From assembly GCA_003167055.1 (NCBI GenBank), contig PMUE01000262.1:1-8868 (forward strand): a DNA stretch of 8,868 bases. The letters are read 5' to 3'. A model generated the notes under the pieces. The model was not told where the DNA came from and did not search any database. It worked only from the letters and a program-made list of their open reading frames with translations. Each line of letters opens with the position of its first letter. The stretch's first letter is position 1. Of this stretch, positions 1-5,640 are shown one piece after another. Made by a program: the position numbers and the translations under genes. Origin of the DNA: Vulcanimicrobiota bacterium (lineage in GTDB: Bacteria; Vulcanimicrobiota; Vulcanimicrobiia; Vulcanimicrobiales; Vulcanimicrobiaceae).

Positions 1-596
1 CGGGTGGAGGCGAGCAACTCGGCTGCAACCAGAAACAGCCATGCTTGCGTCAGACCGATACGTGCGCCGACGAGCAGTAACGGGAACGCCGCCGGCAGGA
101 CCACGCGCACCGCGACGCCGAGCGGATGCAAACCGAGAATGCGCGCCACTTCAACGAGCTTGCGATCGACCCCGTGGATCCCGGCTACGAGATTCACGTA
201 GATTGGGAAAAACGCACCGATCGCGATCAACGTGATCTTGGCGGATTCGCCGATGCCAAGCCACAGCAGTAACAACGGCACCCACGCAAGTGAAGGCACG
301 GCGCGAATCGCCTGCAGCGTCGGATCGATCGTGCGCTCGACCGTACGGTTCAATCCGACCAGCGTTCCGAGCACGACGGCAAATCCCAACGCGATGGTAA
401 ATCCGGCGAAGACACGCGCGGTGCTTGCGAGGATGTCTTGCTGGAGCAACCCGCGTTGCCACAGCGAACCGAGTTCGGCGAGCACGCGTGACGGCGGCGC
501 GAGCTGGTCGGGTGCAAACCAATGCGCTCGACCGGCGACGATCCACACCACGAGGATCGCCACCGGCACGAGCCACGCGAGCAGCGCTTTAGGCAT
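1..596 (-). CDS. ABC transporter permease, SsuC/TauC/NrtB-like (partial, C-terminus beyond left edge)
   Basis: This is the inner-membrane permease of a nitrate/sulfonate/taurine-type importer (BPD_transp_1 family), which would pass substrate from the binding protein encoded just upstream. Only the first 198 codons are present. Family members are usually about 250-270 residues, so roughly the last quarter is missing. Hydrophobic segments lie near residues 5-22, 62-82, 104-116 and 121-139. The ATPase-contacting EAA loop is visible at about 149-168, with E149, G155 and P168 in the expected spacing (EVARILG...VVLP). The ATG at 596-594 overlaps the end of the binding-protein gene by 8 bp and has no clear Shine-Dalgarno, which suggests translational coupling. 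The reading frame is open to the edge of the window. Family assignment is firm; the transported substrate is inferred only from the neighbouring binding protein. Confidence 0.9.
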   Translation of the reverse strand, partial: MPKALLAWLVPVAILVVWIVAGRAHWFAPDQLAPPSRVLAELGSLWQRGLLQQDILASTARVFAGFTIALGFAVVLGTLVGLNRTVERTIDPTLQAIRAVPSLAWVPLLLLWLGIGESAKITLIAIGAFFPIYVNLVAGIHGVDRKLVEVARILGLHPLGVAVRVVLPAAFPLLLVGARIGLTQAWLFLVAAELLAST

Positions 597-1578
597 GCGC
601 CAGTGCGACGCGCGCGGGCGCCGGATCGGCAAGCGAACCAAAGGCAGTTTGGACCGAACCGACATCGGCTACGAGCTGCTCGGACTGGATGACGGGAATC
701 GTGCCGCCGACTGCGTCCAAGAAGGCTTTGCCTGGGACCGGATCGGTGAAGCGCGTGCGGTCGTTAATGACGAGATCTGCAACCTTCACGTCGAGGTTCG
801 AAGCAGCGGCGAGAATTTTTGCGGTTTCCGCCGGATGCGCTTTGGCGTATTCGTGCCCGAGTTCGTAAGCACGCAGCACGACGCGCACGACGTCGGGATG
901 CGCAGCGAGAAAGTCTTCGCGAACGTTGAGCGCCCCATACGTGTTCCAGGCGACGTTGCGGTAGAGCAGCCGCGATCCGGCTTCGAGCTGCGATCCCGCC
1001 ATGTGCGGGTCGAGGCCGGCCCACGCATCGACTTGACCGCGCTCGAGTGCGATGCGACCGTCGGGATGTTGGAGCTCGACGATCTGGACGTCGTTCGATG
1101 TCAGTCCGACCGATTCAAGCGAACGCAATAAGAAGAACCACGGATCGGTCCCGCGCGTCGCCGCGATCTTCTTGCCTTTCAAGTCACGCAGCGATGAAAG
1201 TTTGGAATCCTTTCCGATCACGATCGCGGTCCATTCCGGCTGCGAATAGAGAAAGACGGTGTGCAGCGGCACGCCGTTGGCGCGTGCCAGGAGCGCCGCG
1301 CTTCCGGCCGTCGACGCGAACTGCGTCGAACCCGAGGCGAGAAATTGGTTGGCTTTGTTTGAGCCGAGCGACAGCACCCACGAGACGGTGGTTCCGTTCG
1401 CGGTGAGCGCGCGGTCGAGCCAGCCGTTTTGTTTAAGAATAAGGCTGACCGGGTTGTAGTACGCATAGTCGACGGCGATGGCGTCGAGTTTGCTCTGGGC
1501 CCGCGCACGCGCGGGGAGGGCGAGAGCGGCGAGCGTAGCGGTTGCGAGGGCGATTGCCTCGCGCCGGGTGGGGACCAT
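589..1578 (-). CDS. ABC transporter substrate-binding protein, SsuA/NMT1-like (aliphatic sulfonate type)
   Basis: This is a periplasmic or secreted binding protein of 329 residues, normal for the SsuA/TauA/NMT1-like family, which captures sulfonates, taurine, nitrate or related small anions for import. Residues 1-28 form an export signal: a twin arginine at R5-R6 (TRREAIA, Tat-like), a hydrophobic run at about 8-22, and a likely cleavage after ARA at residue 27. The mature part shows the type-2 periplasmic fold pattern. YYNPVSLILKQNGWLD (40-55) is the N-terminal ligand lobe, then GSTQFASTAGSAALLARANG (83-102), then SLRDLKGKKIAATRGTDPW (129-147), and the hinge region ALERGQVDAWAGLDPH (177-192). 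The ATG start is well supported by AAAAGGAGG five bases upstream. The permease follows with an 8-bp overlap, the usual ssuA-ssuC order, though the ATPase is not in view. Sulfonate specificity is inferred from family resemblance; nitrate, taurine or other ligands remain possible. Confidence 0.88.
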   Translation of the reverse strand: MVPTRREAIALATATLAALALPARARAQSKLDAIAVDYAYYNPVSLILKQNGWLDRALTANGTTVSWVLSLGSNKANQFLASGSTQFASTAGSAALLARANGVPLHTVFLYSQPEWTAIVIGKDSKLSSLRDLKGKKIAATRGTDPWFFLLRSLESVGLTSNDVQIVELQHPDGRIALERGQVDAWAGLDPHMAGSQLEAGSRLLYRNVAWNTYGALNVREDFLAAHPDVVRVVLRAYELGHEYAKAHPAETAKILAAASNLDVKVADLVINDRTRFTDPVPGKAFLDAVGGTIPVIQSEQLVADVGSVQTAFGSLADPAPARVALAHA

Positions 1579-1583
1579 GATTG

Positions 1584-1592
1584 CCTCCTTTT
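1584..1592 (-). promoter_or_regulatory. Strong Shine-Dalgarno of the binding-protein gene
   Basis: On the minus strand AAAAGGAGG lies five bases before the ATG at 1578. It is one of only two convincing ribosome binding sites in the window, and it fixes the start of the binding protein. It lies immediately after the terminator-like hairpin and U-rich tract, so only transcripts that pass the hairpin would carry it. Confidence 0.8.
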
Positions 1593-1600
1593 GAGACGGG

Positions 1601-1645
1601 AAAGCAAGAAAGAAAGAAGCCCTCCGCCGATCGGCGGAGGGCTTC
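1601..1645 (-). terminator. Rho-independent terminator-like hairpin in the importer leader (candidate attenuator)
   Basis: Positions 1616-1645 form a perfect 30-base palindrome centred between 1630 and 1631, with GAAGCCCTCCGCC on one arm and its complement on the other. Read on the minus strand it is followed directly by a U-rich tract at 1615-1601 (TTTCTTTCTTGCTTT), the form of an intrinsic terminator. It lies after the predicted promoter but before the binding-protein start, so it would stop transcription inside the 5' leader. On the plus strand no T-tract follows, so it is directional. It could instead be the operator of a dimeric regulator. Confidence 0.7.
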
Positions 1646-1669
1646 GTTCATCGAAATTCGTGTCGCGCG

Positions 1670-1753
1670 CTATTTCGAGATGCGAGAAGCCAACCTACGC
1701 CGATCGGGCGCCGGGACGGGGCACATGTGACACATAATGTGCAGGTTGGACAT
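1670..1753 (-). CDS. Candidate leaderless leader peptide, Met/Cys-rich (27 aa)
   Basis: A 28-codon ORF begins with ATG at 1753-1751 and ends with TAG at 1672-1670, 24 bases before the terminator-like hairpin. Residues 6-11 are IMCHMC, so four of these six positions are sulfur amino acids in a peptide that also starts with Met. The A of its ATG is where a sigma70 promoter with -10 at 1766-1761 would place the transcription start, which suggests a leaderless mRNA. The rest of the peptide is Pro/Arg-rich and resembles no known domain. Codons 16-23 coincide with a sequence repeat that can pair with the 5' arm of the hairpin. Short ORFs are common by chance; support comes from position and codon content. 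If expressed, its role would be regulatory, not enzymatic. Confidence 0.4.
   Translation of the reverse strand: MSNLHIMCHMCPVPAPDRRRLASRISK
1686..1710 (-). repeat. Imperfect copy of one arm of the leader hairpin (candidate antiterminator segment)
   Basis: Read on the minus strand, 1707-1686 (CCGATCGGC, then GGCTTC after seven bases) resembles the 3' arm of the hairpin at 1616-1645. It can therefore pair with the 5' arm: 1707-1699 with 1635-1627 (nine pairs) and 1691-1686 with 1645-1640 (six pairs), with a few further pairs between them. This would be a stable structure excluding the terminator. The two copies are about 70 bases apart. They could also be a duplicated protein-binding site. Confidence 0.5.
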
Positions 1754-1760
1754 GGACCCG

Positions 1761-1789
1761 ACGATAGCATGAAGGTGGTCGCCGGTCAA
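1761..1789 (-). promoter_or_regulatory. Predicted sigma70-type promoter for the importer operon
   Basis: On the minus strand TTGACC (1789-1784) and TATCGT (1766-1761) are separated by exactly 17 bases. The -35 matches the consensus in five of six positions and the -10 in four of six. Initiation about seven bases past the -10 would fall on A1753, the first base of the small leader ORF. The promoter overlaps the 5' end of the divergent glycosylase gene, so the two transcription units may interfere or share control. Confidence 0.5.
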
Positions 1790-2467
1790 CTAGGAGCGAT
1801 GATCAGCGCCCTGCGCCAGCACTACGGCGCGCCCGAGTTGGCCGAGCCGCGTATGCCTTTTGAGCTGATCGTGTGGGAGAATTGCGCCTATCTCGTGGAC
1901 GACGAGCGGCGCGAGCAAACCTACGAGCATCTGCGCAAAGCGGTCGGGATCGCTCCCCAAAAGCTGCTGGCCGCAGGCGCGCGGAAGATCGAGATCGCGA
2001 TTCGTGAAGGCGGTATGCAGCCGCCGCATCGCGCCGCCAAGGTGCTCCGTTGCGCCGAGATCGCACTCACATATGCCGATGGTGATCTGGCCGGCACGCT
2101 CGCCGCCATGAAAGCAAAGCCGCAACGAACGTTGCTCAAGCGATTCCCGGGCATCGCCGATCCCGGCGCCGACCGGGTGCTGCTCTTGTGTGGGTTCTCA
2201 AAAGCGCCGGCGCTTGATTCCAATGGGCTGCGGGTACTGGAGCGGCTGCATGTGGTGAAACCCGGACAAGCGTATGCGGCGGCCTATCGTGCAGCGATCG
2301 CCGCGCTCGTCGAGGCGGGCGTCGCCGGTCCAAAGGCAGTTCAAGCGTACGCCCTGCTGCGCGCCCATGGGCGAGAATTGTGCAAGCGAGCGGCGCCTCT
2401 CTGCGCCCTCTGTCCGCTCAAGCGTACGTGTCCTTCGGCAAGCGAGCGAACATCTTCTCGCTCTTGA
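1769..2467 (+). CDS. Endonuclease III-like HhH-GPD DNA glycosylase with Fe-S cluster, lacking the catalytic lysine
   Basis: This is a helix-hairpin-helix base-excision glycosylase relative of about 232 residues, normal for EndoIII. The N-terminal helix pattern FELIVWENCAYLVDDERR is at 31-48. The hairpin segment FPGIADP is at 126-132, and an Asp in ALDSNG at 150 is exactly 18 residues on, as Asp138 follows Lys120 in E. coli EndoIII. The C-terminal 4Fe-4S loop is intact: Cys205, 212, 215 and 221 with spacing C-x6-C-x2-C-x5-C. The lyase lysine position is Pro132, so a bifunctional AP-lyase reaction is unlikely. A monofunctional glycosylase or a non-catalytic DNA-binding role is possible. The start is uncertain: the frame opens at GTG 1727, but that lies in the divergent leader; ATG 1799 is also possible, with AGGAG only two bases upstream. 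The substrate base is unknown. Confidence 0.82.
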   Translation: MKVVAGQLGAMISALRQHYGAPELAEPRMPFELIVWENCAYLVDDERREQTYEHLRKAVGIAPQKLLAAGARKIEIAIREGGMQPPHRAAKVLRCAEIALTYADGDLAGTLAAMKAKPQRTLLKRFPGIADPGADRVLLLCGFSKAPALDSNGLRVLERLHVVKPGQAYAAAYRAAIAALVEAGVAGPKAVQAYALLRAHGRELCKRAAPLCALCPLKRTCPSASERTSSRS

Positions 2468-2498
2468 ATCTTGGGCGCGCGCAACCGATTAGCTACGC

Positions 2499-3629
2499 AT
2501 GGGACTTGCTCGCCCGCGGCGTTTTGCCGCCGGCGCGCTGGCTGTTCTGCTTAGCACAGCGGCGTCGCCTGCATCGGCTGCCTCAACCCCGGTAGCGACT
2601 TCGCATCTCGCAGAGTATGCGCGTGTGCTTACAGAGTTCAATCCGAATCTTTCAACGTTTGAGAGCCGCACGCTCGCCGATCGCGTTCGCATTGAATCGC
2701 TCTTTTACCGACTGGATCCACGGTTGCTCGTTGCGCTTGTTGCGACCGAGTCGTCGTGGCATCCATTCGCAGTTTCGCCGGTCGGCGCTCGCGGTCTCGG
2801 GCAGCTGATGCCGGGAACGGCCGCCGGACTCGGCGTTGACCCATTCTCGGCGCACGACAATTTGAATGGAACCGCGCGGTATTTGCGCGGCCTGCTGGAT
2901 CGATATGCCGCATATCCGCAAACGGAACGCTATCGACTCGCGCTCGCGGGATATAATGCGGGCCCTGGCGCGGTTGAGCGCTTCGGCGGCATTCCGCCGT
3001 ACAGTGAAACGCAAGCCTACGTCCGCAATGTGATGTCGCTCTACGATCGGCTTAGCTTGTACCTTTCGACGCATATCGACGAGTCAAACAACGTCGTGCC
3101 CGACGGCGTCGCCGTCGCAACCGTGCAGCAATCGGCGCAACATCGCAAGCGTGCGAGAGCACACGCGATCGCGCGCACGCAACCGCAAGGCCCGACGGCG
3201 ATCATAGCCGATCTCTCGAGCGTCGCGCCCGACCCGCAGCCCACGCCTGCACCGCGCCATCGCGGCGTGTTCTACTACTTTTTCCATCATGGTCACTCGA
3301 GCGCGCCGAAGACCGAAGCTCCGGAGGTGATCGGCGTCGTGCACGACCTTGGCTTGCGCGTGCCGCCTACCGCTTACGGTGGGCGCCCGATTCGCGTGAA
3401 TGTCCTCACGCCCGGTACCGCAGCGGTAACGCTGGTGGCACGCGTCGGTCAGACGTACATCGGAGCAGTGACCCTTCCAAGACACACGAACCACGCGCTA
3501 TTGCGTGGTATCCCGGGGGCCGACATGAGCCGCGTGGTCGACATCTACGCCTACGCGCAAGGCTACGGCGAAGCACACGCGGCGGTGACCATTCTGCCCA
3601 AGACGGCAAATGTGACCGCCGCGAAATAA
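2499..3629 (+). CDS. Secreted lytic transglycosylase, SLT/GH23 family, with C-terminal beta-rich extension
   Basis: This envelope enzyme would cleave the MurNAc-GlcNAc bond of peptidoglycan, forming 1,6-anhydroMurNAc. Residues 1-27 form a Sec signal (basic PRR, hydrophobic core, ASA cleavage site). The SLT domain spans about 60-185. The catalytic Glu is E84 in VATESSWHP, followed by GARGLGQLMPGTAAGLG (96-112), the AGYNAGPGAVE block (150-160) and PPYSETQAYVRNV (166-178). All family blocks are intact. After residue 200 comes an Arg/His-, Pro- and Gln-rich linker with an odd aromatic/His patch (FYYFFHHGH). From about 275 to the end a Val/Thr/Gly-rich segment looks like a beta-sandwich (Ig-like), not a LysM or SPOR domain I can name. 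At 376 residues it is longer than a minimal SLT protein. The gene starts 31 bp after the glycosylase without a visible Shine-Dalgarno. Confidence 0.9.
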   Translation: MGLARPRRFAAGALAVLLSTAASPASAASTPVATSHLAEYARVLTEFNPNLSTFESRTLADRVRIESLFYRLDPRLLVALVATESSWHPFAVSPVGARGLGQLMPGTAAGLGVDPFSAHDNLNGTARYLRGLLDRYAAYPQTERYRLALAGYNAGPGAVERFGGIPPYSETQAYVRNVMSLYDRLSLYLSTHIDESNNVVPDGVAVATVQQSAQHRKRARAHAIARTQPQGPTAIIADLSSVAPDPQPTPAPRHRGVFYYFFHHGHSSAPKTEAPEVIGVVHDLGLRVPPTAYGGRPIRVNVLTPGTAAVTLVARVGQTYIGAVTLPRHTNHALLRGIPGADMSRVVDIYAYAQGYGEAHAAVTILPKTANVTAAK

Positions 3630-3700
3630 AGCAAGCGAGCGATGCCTCAAGGGGCAAAAGAGGACTGCCCTTTTGGCAGGCGCTTCTTGGGCCCGAAAGC

Positions 3701-3706
3701 TATAAT
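3701..3706 (+). promoter_or_regulatory. Consensus -10 box (TATAAT), candidate promoter of the NUDIX-scpAB-repair operon
   Basis: A perfect TATAAT lies 62 bases before the ATG at 3768, in the 138-bp gap after the transglycosylase gene. No good -35 sits at 16-18 bases: the best candidate, TTGGCA at 3673-3678, is 22 bases away, so an activator or an alternative contact may be needed. Initiation near 3713 would give a leader of about 55 bases containing two short GC hairpins. This placement also argues that the NUDIX start is 3768 and not the in-frame ATG at 3642. Confidence 0.4.
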
Positions 3707-3716
3707 GGGGGTAATC

Positions 3717-3758
3717 AGGGGGCGCAACAGAGCCCCCTTCCCTGTCTCCCGCAACGGG
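3717..3758 (+). promoter_or_regulatory. Two GC hairpins in the NUDIX leader, function unknown
   Basis: The first stem pairs 3717-3723 (AGGGGGC) with 3732-3738 (GCCCCCT) around an eight-base loop, GCAACAGA. The second pairs 3748-3751 (CCCG) with 3755-3758 (CGGG) around CAA, ending nine bases before the ATG at 3768. Both carry the string GCAAC. No U-tract follows the first stem, so it is not a standard terminator. I do not recognise a riboswitch; the stems may affect translation initiation, since no Shine-Dalgarno is seen. Confidence 0.3.
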
Positions 3759-3767
3759 TCTATCGAC

Positions 3768-4241
3768 ATGCGAATCAAGTACGAAGTGTCGGCCGGCGGC
3801 TTGGTATTACGGCCGCACGAGTCCGGTTTCGACGCGCTGTTGATCGGGCGTGGTTCGCCCCGTATTTGGACGTTGCCGAAGGGGCACGTCGAGGCGCGCG
3901 AGTCCAACGAGCAGGCCGCGATCCGCGAAGTGCGCGAGGAGACGGGATGCTGGGGAGAGATCCTCACGCGGCTGTCGGAGATCTCGTATTGGTTCTACGT
4001 CGGCAAAGCCAAACACAAGAAAAGCGTGACGTTCTTTTTGATGCGCTACCTCTCGGGCGACACGGCGCACCACGACCATGAGGTCGATGAGGCCCGGTGG
4101 TTCGAGGTGCGCGCCGCGCGCAAAGCGCTCAAGTATGTAAACGAGAAGCGCCTGGTCGACATTGCGCTCGAGTACGTTGCCGCTAACCCGGCGCTCTTTC
4201 CCGAGACCGCTGTCGCCCTGGCCGAACCGAAGAGCTCTTGA
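3768..4241 (+). CDS. NUDIX hydrolase
   Basis: This is a small (157-residue) nucleoside-diphosphate-X pyrophosphatase of the MutT/Ap4A-hydrolase type. The NUDIX box is complete at residues 39-61: G39, E45, then REVREETGC at 53-61, matching G-x5-E-x7-RE-U-x-EE-x-G-U with Cys in the final aliphatic place. The metal-binding glutamates are all present. The approach SAGGLVLR (8-15), GRGSPRIWTLPKGHVE (27-42) and HHDHEVDEARWFEV (101-114) resemble family members that act on dinucleoside polyphosphates, but the substrate cannot be assigned; oxidised dNTPs or ADP-ribose are alternatives. I chose ATG 3768 because homology begins there. An in-frame ATG at 3642 would add 42 residues of unlikely sequence lying across the predicted promoter. 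Its TGA overlaps the next start, so scpA is probably translationally coupled to it. Confidence 0.88.
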   Translation: MRIKYEVSAGGLVLRPHESGFDALLIGRGSPRIWTLPKGHVEARESNEQAAIREVREETGCWGEILTRLSEISYWFYVGKAKHKKSVTFFLMRYLSGDTAHHDHEVDEARWFEVRAARKALKYVNEKRLVDIALEYVAANPALFPETAVALAEPKSS

Positions 4242-4975
4242 CCGACACCGACGCCCTTCACGTTCGGCTCGACGTTTTCGACGGGCCGCTCGACTTGCTC
4301 TTGAGTCTGATCAAAGAACAGCAGCTCGACATCTCTACCGTTCCGCTTGCGTCGGTGGCCGAGCAGTATTTGACCTACGTTCGCATGATGGAAGATCTCG
4401 ATATGGAGGTCGCTGCCGAATACTTGGTCATCGCAGCCACGCTCGTCTTTCTCAAATCGAAGGCGCTGCTTCCGCCAATTCCGCAAGAGTTTATCGATGA
4501 AGGCGAAGAGTCGGCCGAGCAGGTCGAAGAGCGGCTGCGCCGCCGGCTCATCGCGTACTCACGCTATCGCGAGCTCGGCGTGCAACTGCGTACGCGGCAG
4601 GATGAGGCCAGCGGATTTTACTATCGTGACTCGGGTGATCCGACGAGCGAACTCGTGCAGCACTATCGTGTCGATCCCGAGAAACTCAAGCGCGCGTTCA
4701 TCATTATGCTGCAGCAGGCGCGACCGGAAAAGCGCGAGGTTGTCCGCGAACGGGTGTCGCTGCTTGCACAGATGGACTATATCTCGCGCCAGGTCAAAGA
4801 ACAGGGGGCGGTCTCGTTCTTTGCGCTCTGCCGGGAGCTCGGGATGACGCGCGAAGTCATTATCGTGACCTTTCTTGCTATTCTCGAACTCGTGCGGCGC
4901 CATCGCCTCGAGTTCGAGCAGACCGATATCGACGACGATATCCGGCTGTTTCCGATTTCCCATTCCGCCGCATAG
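4238..4975 (+). CDS. scpA: Segregation and condensation protein A (ScpA)
   Basis: This is the kleisin subunit of the bacterial SMC-ScpAB condensin, bridging the SMC heads and recruiting ScpB for chromosome compaction and segregation. The 245-residue length is typical. The N-terminal signature VRLDVFDGPLDLLLSLI lies at 9-25, followed by LDISTVPLASVAEQYL (30-45), the helix AAEYLVIAATLVFLKSKALLP (59-79), and a C-terminal winged-helix region with VSFFALCRELGMTREVIIVTFLAILELVR at about 192-220. It starts at TTG 4238, whose TTGA overlaps the TGA of the NUDIX gene by 4 bp. The rare start, with only a weak AG-rich stretch upstream, implies reinitiation after the upstream gene. scpB follows after 14 bp. 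The smc gene is not in the window. Confidence 0.95.
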   Translation: MTDTDALHVRLDVFDGPLDLLLSLIKEQQLDISTVPLASVAEQYLTYVRMMEDLDMEVAAEYLVIAATLVFLKSKALLPPIPQEFIDEGEESAEQVEERLRRRLIAYSRYRELGVQLRTRQDEASGFYYRDSGDPTSELVQHYRVDPEKLKRAFIIMLQQARPEKREVVRERVSLLAQMDYISRQVKEQGAVSFFALCRELGMTREVIIVTFLAILELVRRHRLEFEQTDIDDDIRLFPISHSAA

Positions 4976-4989
4976 AGAGTTTCCTTAAC

Positions 4990-5640
4990 GTGGACACGCA
5001 AGAGTTGACCGAATCGCAGCAAACGCTCAGCGCTGAGGCGCAGGAGTTGCACGCTGCCGCCGAGGGCGTGCAGCCCGCAATCGAAGCGTTGCTTTTCGTG
5101 GCGAGCGAGGCGCTGGATTCCAAGCGCATCGCAAAGCTCACCGGCGAGGACGAGCGGGCGGTCGCGCTCGCGCTGCAGACGCTCGAAGAGCGCTACAGCA
5201 GCGGCGGCATCGTGCTTCGCCAGGTCGCGGGCGGTTATCGCTTGGCCACGTCGTCGGCGGTGCGTGAGATCGTGGAAGCCTATCTGCTACCGCCCAAGAC
5301 GACGCTCTCGACACCGGCACTCGAAATGCTGGCCATCGTGGCGCATATGCAGCCGGTCACCAAGGGTGAGGTCGAAGCGATTCGCGGCGTCAATTCCGAC
5401 AGCGTAACCAGCACGTTGCTGGATCGCGGCTTGATTGCGGAAGCCGGACGTAAAGATGTCGTCGGCCGGCCGATGACCTACAAGACGACGTCGCTCTTTC
5501 TCGAATCCTTCGGCTTGCGGTCGCTCGACGATTTGCCGCAGCTCGAACTCGAACCCGGCCAGCCGCTCGAGCTGAATTTGATCCTTCCACCGACAGCGCC
5601 CGAGTCGCCAAGCGAACCGGTGCCGCAGGAGCCCACGTGA
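4990..5640 (+). CDS. scpB: Segregation and condensation protein B (ScpB)
   Basis: This is the accessory KITE subunit of SMC-ScpAB, which dimerises and binds the middle of ScpA. It has 216 residues, and the two winged-helix repeats are visible. The first begins PAIEALLFVASEALDSKRIAKLTG (29-52) and runs to GGYRLAT (81-87). The second holds LSTPALEMLAIVAHMQPVTKGEVEAIRGVNSD (106-137), then GRPMTYKTTSLFLESFGLRSLDDLP (159-183), the most diagnostic ScpB block. Both ends extend beyond the core: about 27 Glu/Gln/Ala-rich residues at the front and a Pro/Glu-rich tail of about 30 residues at the end, probably disordered. GTG 4990 is the start, with no strong Shine-Dalgarno. The GTGA at its end overlaps the methyltransferase start by 4 bp. 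Confidence 0.95.
   Translation: MDTQELTESQQTLSAEAQELHAAAEGVQPAIEALLFVASEALDSKRIAKLTGEDERAVALALQTLEERYSSGGIVLRQVAGGYRLATSSAVREIVEAYLLPPKTTLSTPALEMLAIVAHMQPVTKGEVEAIRGVNSDSVTSTLLDRGLIAEAGRKDVVGRPMTYKTTSLFLESFGLRSLDDLPQLELEPGQPLELNLILPPTAPESPSEPVPQEPT

Noticed and set aside
232..1131. Long plus-strand open frame (299 codons) opposite the binding protein and permease.
   Set aside because: It is antisense to two well-supported genes, with Arg/Ser/Ala-rich sequence, no recognisable motif and no ribosome site. It is a GC-rich shadow frame.
1721..1742. Nested inverted repeats (GCACAT, ten bases, ATGTGC; also ATGTGACACAT) resembling an operator or CRP-like site.
   Set aside because: The half-sites do not fit the CRP pattern TGTGA-N6-TCACA, and the repeats follow directly from the alternating ATG/TGT/CAC/ATG/TGC codons of the leader ORF. 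An operator is possible but not needed to explain them.
1579..1760. A known riboswitch class (SAM, guanidine, cobalamin) in the importer leader.
   Set aside because: I looked for the conserved core strings of these classes and found none by eye. A covariance-model search would be decisive; a hit would displace the leader-peptide model.
3653..3690. Possible terminator after the transglycosylase gene (CTGCC/GGCAG at 3665-3679, or CAAAAG/CTTTTG at 3655-3675).
   Set aside because: The stems are only five to six pairs, compete with each other, and are followed by a mixed, not T-rich, sequence.
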